NCBI RefSeq assembly: GCF_036245865.1
Contig: NZ_BTTW01000001.1
Coordinates: 1,116,001 to 1,180,000 of the forward strand
Source: Corallococcus caeni
GTDB lineage: Bacteria; Myxococcota; Myxococcia; Myxococcales; Myxococcaceae
DNA: 64,000 bases
Reading direction: 5' to 3'
Part shown: positions 25,357 through 32,788 of the stretch, piece by piece
How the letters are laid out: the number at the start of each line of letters is the position of its first letter
Numbering within the stretch: position 1 is the first letter of the stretch
Made by a program: the position numbers and the translations under genes
Notes under the pieces: generated by a model
Told to the model about the DNA's origin: nothing
Databases searched by the model: none
What the model saw: only the letters and a program-made list of their open reading frames with translations

Positions 25357-26382
25357 ATGCCGCATGTCGCCCTCGTGGGATACGGACGTTTTGGACGCGC
25401 GCTGGGAACGCTGCTGGAGGCGGTGGGGGTGGAGCACCGCGCCCTGGACCCGGTGGCGGACATCCCGGAGCCGCTCCGCGCGCGCTCGGTGCATGAGCTG
25501 CTGGAGGGCGCGGAGCTGGTGGTGGTCGCGGTGCCGGTGCCCCAGATGCGGGACGTGCTGAGCGCCCTCAAGCCCCACCTGCGGCCGGAGCACCTGGTGC
25601 TGGACGTGGGCAGCGTGAAGGTGAAGCCCGTGGAGGCGCTGACAGAGGTGCTGGGCGCCAAGGTGCCATGGGTGGGCACGCATCCGCTCTTCGGCCCCTT
25701 GAGCCTGGCCATGGCCGAGCGCCCCATGCGCGTCGTGCTCTGCCCCAACCCGCTGCATCCGGAAGCAGCCCCGCGCGCCCGGCGCTTCTACGAGGGGCTG
25801 GGCTGCGAGGTCATTGAACAGACGCCGGAAGGCCATGACCGGGTGATGGCGCGCACGCACGCCCTCACGTTCTTCGTGGCCAAGGGGATGGTGGACTCGG
25901 GCGCGGCGGCGGACGTGCCCTTCGCGCCGGCCAGCTTCAAGGCGCTGTCGCGCACCATCGAGACCGTGCGCGCGGACGCGGGCCACCTCTTCAACGCCAT
26001 CCAGCAGGAGAACCCCTTCGCCACGGAGGCGCGCGGGCGGCTGCTCGCGGCGCTCCAGGGCATCCACCGCGACCTGCAAGCCGCGCCCTCCGTGGAGGAG
26101 ACCAAGGCGTCGAGCGTCGCCGCGCCCGGACTGGAACCGGCGGCGCCAGCCCCCCGGGAGCCGCGCGACCACATCGACGCGCTCGACCGGGAGCTGGTGG
26201 AGCTGCTCGCCCGCCGCGAGGAGCTGGCCCGCCGTCAGCGCCGCGCGCAGGTGTCCGGGAACGAGCCCGCGCGCACGGAGGCGCTGCTCGCCGTGCGCCG
26301 CGCGTGGGCCCGGGAGCTGGGCGTCGACGCGCAGGAGGTGGAGGCCATCTTCCGCGCCGTGCTGGGCAGCGGCCTGCGCTGA
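25357..26382 (+). CDS. tyrA: Prephenate dehydrogenase with C-terminal chorismate-mutase-like domain
   Basis: 341 residues. Residues 1-250 are the prephenate/arogenate dehydrogenase: NAD-binding VGYGRFGRALG (Gly8, Gly10, Gly13), VVVAVPVPQM, LDVGSVKVKPV, GTHPLFGP and RTHALTFFVAKG. After an Ala/Pro linker (250-265), residues 266-341 look like an AroQ-type chorismate mutase helix bundle (RDHIDALDRELVELLARREELARR). The order is opposite to E. coli TyrA, where the mutase is N-terminal, and the mutase part is short. The enzyme makes 4-hydroxyphenylpyruvate for tyrosine synthesis in the cytoplasm. It is monocistronic and converges with the hydrolase gene at 26391 with an 8-bp gap. Confidence 0.88.
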   Translation: MPHVALVGYGRFGRALGTLLEAVGVEHRALDPVADIPEPLRARSVHELLEGAELVVVAVPVPQMRDVLSALKPHLRPEHLVLDVGSVKVKPVEALTEVLGAKVPWVGTHPLFGPLSLAMAERPMRVVLCPNPLHPEAAPRARRFYEGLGCEVIEQTPEGHDRVMARTHALTFFVAKGMVDSGAAADVPFAPASFKALSRTIETVRADAGHLFNAIQQENPFATEARGRLLAALQGIHRDLQAAPSVEETKASSVAAPGLEPAAPAPREPRDHIDALDRELVELLARREELARRQRRAQVSGNEPARTEALLAVRRAWARELGVDAQEVEAIFRAVLGSGLR

Positions 26383-26390
26383 CGGCGGCG

Positions 26391-27728
26391 CTAGAGGTAC
26401 TCGTCCAGCCAGTCGAACATCCGGTGGTTGGCGACGGCCTGCGCGCCCTCCTGGCAGTGCAGGAGGCCGGTGTCCGCGGCGGTGAAGAGCATGTAGTCCC
26501 TCGGGCACTCCAGCGCGTCGAAGAGCAGCCGGGCCTGGCCCTGCGAGAACGCCTCGCCGGTGCCGTCCATCACCAGCGTGCGGCAGCGGATGCGGTGGAC
26601 GACGGGGGTGTTGTCGTACCGGCGCAGTTCGAAGAGCAGGGCCGACGGCGTGCTGACGCCGTGCTTGAACATCGCGTCCTTCATGTACCAGCGGTACAGG
26701 AACACCTGATCCATCAACTGGGCCATGGCCGCGTCGAAGGCCTGGGGGTCGCTGTCGAGCAGCGGCATCACGTCCGGGAAGTAGGTGTTGAACTGCTCGA
26801 AGGACGCCGCGCCCCAGTCCAGGACGCCGGGGTTGGGGATGAGGATCTTGATGCGCCGCTCGAACGCGGCGGCGCGCGGCACCAGGGCTCCGCCCATGCT
26901 CCACCCCAGGAGCGCGATGCGCCGCGAGTCCACGCCCGCGATGCACAGGGCGAAGTCCACCACCGGGCGGATGACGTGCTCCCAGTCATGGCGGAAGGGC
27001 AGCCCCTGCTCGCGGATGGCCATGCCCTGGCCGGGCGCGTGCACGATGAGGCAGTGGTAGCCGCGCGCGAGCGCCGCGTCGATGACGTACTTGGACTCCT
27101 CCGGCCACGCGTCGCGGCCCTGCTGGAAGATGAGCAGCGGCGCGATGCTCCGGGCGCTCGGGGCGCGGAAGAAGTAGCCGGGCAGCGTGGTGCCCTCGTA
27201 CGGGATGCGCACGGGCGTGCCCGGAAGCTTCAGCAGCGGGAGCGCCTTGTCGTAGGCCTCCACCGCCTTGCGCCCGGTGGCCACCACGCTCGGGTGGGTG
27301 GGGTCCGGGTGGTGGATGAGCGCGGCGCGGTAGTAGTTGGCGGCGCGCAGGTAGGCATTGCCCGCGCTGATGGGATGGCGGCGGGACAGGCTCGTGTCGC
27401 CCATGGCGCGGATGCGGTCGGCGGTGCGGACCCACTCGTTGGGCCAGCTCCAGTCATCCCCCGCGACGATGCGGGTCGCGGTGTCCAGCACCTCGCTGAT
27501 GTCGGCCTGGGCGCTGTAGGTCGCGGCCAGGAAGTGCAGCAACTGGCTCTCCATGATGGGGTCCGCCATCAGCCCCAGCTCCCACCAGGGCCTGGGCTCC
27601 TCGGCGGCGGTGGCGGTCGTGGATGGCCGTCCCGCCGCGGTGGCGGTGGAGCCCCGGAGCAGCGCGAGCCCCCCGGTCAGTCCCAGGCTGGCCTGGATGA
27701 GGGAGCGACGATCCAATGAGATGCCCAT
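26391..27728 (-). CDS. Tat-exported alpha/beta hydrolase (FrsA/DUF1100-like)
   Basis: 445 residues from ATG 27728, which follows GGAGG. The N-terminus is a twin-arginine signal (DRRSLIQASLGLTGGLALL) ending near TATAA. A helical N-domain (about 45-180) precedes the hydrolase domain: PLLIFQQGRDAWPEESKY, LIVHAPGQG, ALLGWSMGGALVPRAAA (nucleophile Ser in GWSMG), LVMDGTGEAFSQGQARLLF (acid) and GLLHCQEGA (His). This architecture matches 2,6-dihydropseudooxynicotine hydrolase and related C-C or ester hydrolases. The Tat signal means it is folded before export to the periplasm. Substrate is unknown. It is divergent from the small secreted protein at 27919. Confidence 0.85.
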   Translation of the reverse strand: MGISLDRRSLIQASLGLTGGLALLRGSTATAAGRPSTTATAAEEPRPWWELGLMADPIMESQLLHFLAATYSAQADISEVLDTATRIVAGDDWSWPNEWVRTADRIRAMGDTSLSRRHPISAGNAYLRAANYYRAALIHHPDPTHPSVVATGRKAVEAYDKALPLLKLPGTPVRIPYEGTTLPGYFFRAPSARSIAPLLIFQQGRDAWPEESKYVIDAALARGYHCLIVHAPGQGMAIREQGLPFRHDWEHVIRPVVDFALCIAGVDSRRIALLGWSMGGALVPRAAAFERRIKILIPNPGVLDWGAASFEQFNTYFPDVMPLLDSDPQAFDAAMAQLMDQVFLYRWYMKDAMFKHGVSTPSALLFELRRYDNTPVVHRIRCRTLVMDGTGEAFSQGQARLLFDALECPRDYMLFTAADTGLLHCQEGAQAVANHRMFDWLDEYL

Positions 27729-27918
27729 GGTCTGCGACCTCCAGCGAAGTGGATGCTGGCGGGTCGAACACCGGGGGGCGGCCCTTCTGTCACCCGGCTC
27801 CCTGTCCCCTCTCAAGCAGCCGTCACCGGCGCGGGTTTGAATTCACCGCTCGGGATTCAGGGTGGAAATGGCGCTGTTGGTGGACCCAATGCGTTTGTTC
27901 AACTTCTGGAGCCACTGC

Positions 27919-28473
27919 ATGAAGAAGACCGCACTGCTGACCTGCCTGCTTGGGCTGCTGGGAGCACTCCCGGCCGCCGCCGCTGAACTCAAGGACGTGT
28001 TCGGCAAGGAAGTGCCCATCGGGCAGGGCCGCCCCACCCTGGTGCTGTATGCCAACAAGGGCACCCGGGAAGAGCTGCGCCAGCATGCCTCCCAGTTCAT
28101 CTATGAAGTGCGCCAGAAGAAGCCCATCGTCGTCATCCACGTGGACCTGCGCGACGTCCCGGGCCTCTTCAAGGGCATGGCGCGCGGCGAGCTCCGCAAG
28201 AGCCACGACGAGTCGCTCAACGCAATGAAGGAGCTGTTCCGTGAGAAGGGCGAAGCGCCTCCCCCGGAGCTGGACTCCTCGCTCTACATGGTCGCGGACT
28301 CCAAGGGAGAACCGCACCAGGCCATGGGGCTGGAGAAGGGCTTCGGCCGCGTGTTCGCCCAGGTGCTGAGCACCTCCGGGCAGGAGGTCGCACGGGGCGC
28401 CTTCTCGGACGGCGCCCAGAAGCTCAGCCAGGCCATGGTCGCCGCGCCCAGCGTGGCGTCTCGTCGGCCCTGA
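27919..28473 (+). CDS. Small exported protein with thioredoxin-like (YtfJ-like) fold
   Basis: 184 residues from ATG 27919, which follows GGAG at 7 nt and gives a clean signal peptide (MKKTALLTCLLGLLGALPAAAAE). The mature part begins LKDVFGKEVPIGQGRPTLVLYANKGTREE, resembling the first strand-helix of thioredoxin-fold proteins such as YtfJ, but no CxxC is present. SSLYMVADSKGEPHQAMGLEKGFGRVFA matches the later strands and helix. It is probably periplasmic and not a disulfide reductase. The family call is tentative. Confidence 0.65.
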   Translation: MKKTALLTCLLGLLGALPAAAAELKDVFGKEVPIGQGRPTLVLYANKGTREELRQHASQFIYEVRQKKPIVVIHVDLRDVPGLFKGMARGELRKSHDESLNAMKELFREKGEAPPPELDSSLYMVADSKGEPHQAMGLEKGFGRVFAQVLSTSGQEVARGAFSDGAQKLSQAMVAAPSVASRRP

Positions 28474-28649
28474 CTTCACGGGGCGTGGACCCCACGCCCT
28501 CGCAACGCGTGGGTGGACGACAGGGCTTTAGAGGATTTACCTTGCTGACACGCTAGTCGCCTTTCACCTGGAACCCATGGAGGTGCATGGGATTCCAACG
28601 GTGGGGGCGACAGCACCTTCAGCCTCATTTCCCCTCGAGACCCTCCCCC

Positions 28650-29186
28650 ATGTTCAAGTTCAAGACGTGCAGCCTCGCTGTGGTGGCCCTTGCCTTCAGC
28701 GCCTGTGGTCCCGCGCCGGAGGCCAAGGAGCCGGCGCCCGCCGGAGGCGACGTCGCGCAGGTGCAGTCCGAAGTGACGAAGGCCATCCCGGGTACGACGT
28801 GCGTGGTCGAAGCGACGACGCCCTACACGTATGACGTGGGAGGCCCCATCAGCGCTCAGGCCTCTGTCTGGGATTGCGACCAGGACTACCCCATCATCTA
28901 CGTCTGCTCCACCGTGGAGAAGCGGTCGGTGAGCAGCACGGGCACCGTCACCTGGACGGCGCTGCCGGGCAGCCGCAGCTGCTACCCGGAGACGAACACC
29001 GACTTCGGCGGCCAGACGGCCAACCCCACGCCCTACGCGGCGGGCGTCTACCGTCAGCGCGCGCAGGCGGCCATCAAGCTCAACGCCACCACGTGGACCC
29101 CGGCGCAGCCGTCCTCCTGCACCACGCTCTCCAGCAACATCCCCTGCGCCTTCACGGCGGTGGTGTCCGGCAACGCCACGCTGTAG
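28650..29186 (+). CDS. Small lipoprotein, function unknown
   Basis: 178 residues from ATG 28650. The N-terminus is a lipoprotein signal (LAVVALAFSAC, lipobox FSAC). The mature sequence is Thr/Ser-rich beta with six cysteines (TTCVVEATTPYTYDVGG, VWDCDQDYPIIYVCSTVEKRSV, SRSCYPETNTDF, SSCTTLSSNIPCAF) that may form disulfides. No domain is recognised. The preceding 176 bp holds the expected promoter (AT-rich TTTAGAGGATTTACCTTG near 28525) but no hexamers I can defend. Confidence 0.65.
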   Translation: MFKFKTCSLAVVALAFSACGPAPEAKEPAPAGGDVAQVQSEVTKAIPGTTCVVEATTPYTYDVGGPISAQASVWDCDQDYPIIYVCSTVEKRSVSSTGTVTWTALPGSRSCYPETNTDFGGQTANPTPYAAGVYRQRAQAAIKLNATTWTPAQPSSCTTLSSNIPCAFTAVVSGNATL

Positions 29187-29285
29187 CGCGTGACACCGCG
29201 ACGTGAAACATGACGGACTCCGGGTGCGAAGGCGGGCAGGCGTTTGGGCTATCCTCACGCCTCCCCGCTTCCCCCGGAGTCTTCC

Positions 29286-29825
29286 ATGCACACCGAGTCC
29301 CCGCGCAGCGCCCGCTCCTCGAAGGCCATGACGTTCCTCCGCGTTCCCGTGCTGCTCGCCGTGGGCATGATGACGATGGGCAGCGGCCTGGGGAACCCGG
29401 GCTGTAACAGCGGCCCCTCCGAATGTGAGGACGGTTGCGCCATCGCGGGCTCCTATCACCTCCAGTTCACGGACAGCTCGCCTCCCGGCGCCGACTGCGA
29501 GGCCTTGGGGCTGGGACTGCCCACGGGCCCGCTCGTGCTGGCCTTTGACAACCCTACCGTCACGACGACGCTCAATGACGTGGAGCTGACCGGCCTCTAC
29601 TTCGGCGAGTACCGCCTGGACCTCAGCCTCTACGGAAATCAGCCCCTCCCGGACGACAAGGGCTACTACTCCGTCCAGCTCGAGGCGCGGATGCTGGCGC
29701 CCGCGCCCGACAAGGCCTCGGCCCCCGCGAGCATCGAGGGCGAGTATGCGCTGACGGTCTACCCCGACAGTGACGCCGGCATCCCGAAGTGCAGCATCAA
29801 GCGGAACTTCACCGCGACGCGGTAG
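29286..29825 (+). CDS. Small exported or lipid-anchored protein, function unknown
   Basis: 179 residues from ATG 29286, preceded by CGGAG. A 28-residue charged leader precedes a hydrophobic segment (TFLRVPVLLAVGMMTMGSGLG) and NPGCNSG, an imperfect lipobox. The mature part has CEDGCAIAGSYHLQFTD, a long beta domain and a C-terminal IPKCSIKRNF; the cysteines may pair. No family is recognised. It follows the lipoprotein gene at 28650 by 99 bp, on the same strand, but the two proteins are not obviously related. Confidence 0.6.
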   Translation: MHTESPRSARSSKAMTFLRVPVLLAVGMMTMGSGLGNPGCNSGPSECEDGCAIAGSYHLQFTDSSPPGADCEALGLGLPTGPLVLAFDNPTVTTTLNDVELTGLYFGEYRLDLSLYGNQPLPDDKGYYSVQLEARMLAPAPDKASAPASIEGEYALTVYPDSDAGIPKCSIKRNFTATR

Positions 29826-29880
29826 GGATTCCTCCGCGTGGGGCCTCGGCCCCCACTGCGGGTGCGGTAGGTTCGGGGCC

Positions 29881-32607
29881 ATGCGTACCCCCCTCATGGC
29901 CTCACTGCTGTTCCTGATGATGTCTTCGCCAGCCCGGGCCGCGGTGCCCGCCGGCTTCGTGGAAACGAGCTATTCCTCCAACCAACTGTCCGCCGCGACG
30001 GGCATGGCGTGGGCCCCGGATGGTTCCGGGCGCCTGTTCATCACGCTGAAGAACGGCGTGGTGCGCACGGTGGCCCTGAAGGACGGCGCGCTGGAGACGC
30101 AGCCGGGCACCTCCACGCTGGTGACCCGCACGTTCGCCACGGAGCCCTCGGTCTACACCAACAGCGAGTGCGGGCTCATCGGCATCGCTTTCGACCCGAA
30201 CTACGTGGTCAACCGGTACGTCTACTTCTTCGTCACCGTCTCCGCCTCCGAGCAGCGCATCGTCCGATACACGGACTCCAACGGCACGGGCATCGCGCGC
30301 ACGGAGCTCGTCACGAAGCTGCCCACGAACGGCCAGAACCACGACGGCGGCGGGCTGGGCTTCGGCCCGGACGGCAAGCTCTACTGGTCCATAGGCGACC
30401 TGGGCAACGGCACCGGCGTGGACGCGGACCTGACGTCGATGGCGGCCAAGGTGAGCCGCGCCAACCTGGACGGCACGCCCGCCAATGACAACCCGTTCAA
30501 CGACGGCGTGGGCCCCAACAGCGAATACGTCTGGGCGCGCGGACTGCGCAATCCGTTCACCTTCACGTTCCAGCCCGTCAACGGCCTGCTGTGGGTCAAC
30601 GGCGTGGGCACGAACTACGAGCAGGTCTTCGTCGTGAACCGGCGCAGCCACGCCGGCTACAACGACTACGAGAACAACCAGCCCGTCACCAACGACTCCA
30701 TCACCCCCGTCATCAAGTACCGCACCAACGGGGTGGACACGCGAAACCTCACCGCCACGGGCGCGGTGCGCAGCGGCGGCGTCACCACCTTCACCACCAC
30801 GGGGGCGCATGGCTTTCGCAAGGGGGAGCGGCTCACCTTCGAAGGCGTGACGGACGCGAGCTTCAACGGCACCTTCTACGTCGCCAGCGCCAACAACGCG
30901 CCTGGCACCACCACCTTCACGGTGGCCCAGCCGGGCCTGCCGGATGCGACGAGCGGCGGGGGCACCGCGACGACGCAGGCCCTGGGCGGCTCCATCACGG
31001 GCGGCACCTTCTACGACGCCACCCTCTTCCCGCCGGAGTACCGCGGCAACTACTTCTTCGGCGACTACAACTCCGGCCAGGTGACGCGCGCCACGCTGGC
31101 GGCGGATGACTCGGTGGCGACGGTGGACGCGTGGGGGACGGGCTTCTCCTCCAGCGTGGACATGGCCGTGGGCCCGGACGGCGCGCTCTACGCCATCGGG
31201 CACACCGCCAGCGTCGTGCGGCGGGTGACGCCCGCGGCTACCGGCCAGAAGCTGGTCGTGTCGGGCCTCAACCTGCGCCTGATGGAGGGAGGCCGCGCGG
31301 TCTTCACCGTGCGGCTGGCCCAGGCGCCGGCCGCGCCCGTGACGGTGCGCGTGGCCCGGGCCCTGGGCGGTTCCGAGGACCTGCGCGTGCTGGGCGGTGA
31401 CACCCTCACCTTCTCTCCGGAGAACTGGAGCGCGCCGCAGGTCGTCCTGCTCGAGGCGGCGGAGGACGCGGACGTGGTCGCGGACACCGCCACCTTCACC
31501 GTGTCCTCGGCGGGGCTGGCGGACGAGGCGGTGGTGGCCACCACCATCGACAACAACTCGCCCCGGCTGGTGCTGTCCACCGCCCGCGTCTCCGTGCCCG
31601 AGGGCGGCACCGCCCCCTTCACCGTGGCCCTGTCCGGCCAGCCCCCATCGACCGTCACCGTCACCGTGGCGCGCACCCAGGGAGACGCGGACCTCACCGT
31701 GGCCTCCGGGGGCACACTCACGTTCACCGTCTCCAACTGGAGCACGCCTCAGACCGTCACGCTCCAGGCCGCGCAGGACGCGGACAACGTGGACGGAGTG
31801 GCCACCATCACGGTCGCCATGCCGGGCCTGGACGCGCGCACGCTGGAGGCCGTGGAGGCGGACGACGAACCGCTGGCGCCCGCCATCTCCTCCACGCCCG
31901 TCACCACCGCCGTGGTGGGGACCGCGTACCGCTACGACGTGGAGGCGGTGGGCAGGCCGGTGCCCACCTATTCGCTGGAGGGCGCGCTGCCGCAGGGCAT
32001 GAGCATCGACGCGGCCACCGGCCTCATCACCTGGACGCCGTCCGCGGCGGGCACCGTGGACGTGCACGTGCGCGTGGCCAACGGCGTGCCGCCGGACGCG
32101 GAGCAGACCTTCAGCATCACCACGAAGGCGGATGAGGCGCCGCGCGCCGTCCTCACGCGTCCCACCCACGGCGAGCGCGTGTCCGGCGCCATGGCGGAGT
32201 TCTTCGGCGACTGCGTGGACGACGTGGGCTGCACCCGCGCCGAGTTCTACGTGGACGGCACGCTGGAATACACAGACATCCGTTCGGACAACCACTTCCA
32301 CTTCGGTGGCGAGCACAACCGCTGGGACACCACGGGACTGGCGCCGGGCCCGCACACCGTGCGCTTCGTCGTGGTGGACACGCTGGGGGTCGCGGCCGAG
32401 GCCACGGTGACGGTCTGCGTCGGGGACGGAAGCTGCGAGCCGGATGCCGGCACGGACGCGGGGACCGGTGGCACCGACGCGGGCACGAGCAATCCCCAGC
32501 CCGAGGAGGACTCCGGCTGCGGCTGCGGCGCGGCCCCGGTGGCCCCGCTCGCGTGGCTGGCGCTGGTCGCGCTGGCCACCCGTCGCAAGCGGTCGCGCGC
32601 GGAATGA
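29881..32607 (+). CDS. PQQ-type soluble sugar dehydrogenase with Calx-beta/Ig repeats and MYXO-CTERM
   Basis: 908 residues. After a signal peptide (LMASLLFLMMSSPARA) comes a six-bladed GSDH-like propeller: TGMAWAPDGSGRLFIT, ECGLIGIAFDPNY, NHDGGGLGFGPDGKLYWSIGD and VWARGLRNPF are its signature blocks. An insert at about 285-365 (TGAHGFRKGERLTF) interrupts the propeller. Two Calx-beta-like repeats follow (about 460-660; LMEGGRAVFTVRLAQAPAAPVTV, VPEGGTAPFTVALS), then a putative-Ig (He_PIG) domain, a second Ig-like domain with two cysteines and a Gly/Thr/Asp linker. The end is a MYXO-CTERM signal: DSGCGCGAA, a membrane helix and RRKRSR. The enzyme should oxidise a sugar outside the cell and be sorted to the surface. 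Start is ATG 29881, before the signal peptide. Confidence 0.88.
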   Translation: MRTPLMASLLFLMMSSPARAAVPAGFVETSYSSNQLSAATGMAWAPDGSGRLFITLKNGVVRTVALKDGALETQPGTSTLVTRTFATEPSVYTNSECGLIGIAFDPNYVVNRYVYFFVTVSASEQRIVRYTDSNGTGIARTELVTKLPTNGQNHDGGGLGFGPDGKLYWSIGDLGNGTGVDADLTSMAAKVSRANLDGTPANDNPFNDGVGPNSEYVWARGLRNPFTFTFQPVNGLLWVNGVGTNYEQVFVVNRRSHAGYNDYENNQPVTNDSITPVIKYRTNGVDTRNLTATGAVRSGGVTTFTTTGAHGFRKGERLTFEGVTDASFNGTFYVASANNAPGTTTFTVAQPGLPDATSGGGTATTQALGGSITGGTFYDATLFPPEYRGNYFFGDYNSGQVTRATLAADDSVATVDAWGTGFSSSVDMAVGPDGALYAIGHTASVVRRVTPAATGQKLVVSGLNLRLMEGGRAVFTVRLAQAPAAPVTVRVARALGGSEDLRVLGGDTLTFSPENWSAPQVVLLEAAEDADVVADTATFTVSSAGLADEAVVATTIDNNSPRLVLSTARVSVPEGGTAPFTVALSGQPPSTVTVTVARTQGDADLTVASGGTLTFTVSNWSTPQTVTLQAAQDADNVDGVATITVAMPGLDARTLEAVEADDEPLAPAISSTPVTTAVVGTAYRYDVEAVGRPVPTYSLEGALPQGMSIDAATGLITWTPSAAGTVDVHVRVANGVPPDAEQTFSITTKADEAPRAVLTRPTHGERVSGAMAEFFGDCVDDVGCTRAEFYVDGTLEYTDIRSDNHFHFGGEHNRWDTTGLAPGPHTVRFVVVDTLGVAAEATVTVCVGDGSCEPDAGTDAGTGGTDAGTSNPQPEEDSGCGCGAAPVAPLAWLALVALATRRKRSRAE

Positions 32608-32626
32608 GCCGCCGCTGAAACACGAA

Positions 32627-32657
32627 CGGGAGGGCGCCCGTGTTGGACGCCCTCCCG
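32627..32657 (+). terminator. Hairpin terminator after the PQQ dehydrogenase
   Basis: A perfect 10-bp stem (CGGGAGGGCG/CGCCCTCCCG) with an 11-nt loop, 20 nt after the stop codon. Confidence 0.7.
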
Positions 32658-32788
32658 CCGTTCTTCGTGTCCGGATACGGGATGCGGATTCCCAGCGCCG
32701 GTCAGGGGCGTGGTGTGTTCATCCCACCTGTCGCCTGGGAGTGGCTGTCCCGGCCCCATGGCATGCGCCATGCTCAAGCACGTCCGCC

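Noticed and set aside
29902..32355. 817-codon antisense frame opposite the PQQ dehydrogenase
   Set aside because: No domain and typical shadow composition; the plus strand has signal peptide, propeller motifs and sorting tail.
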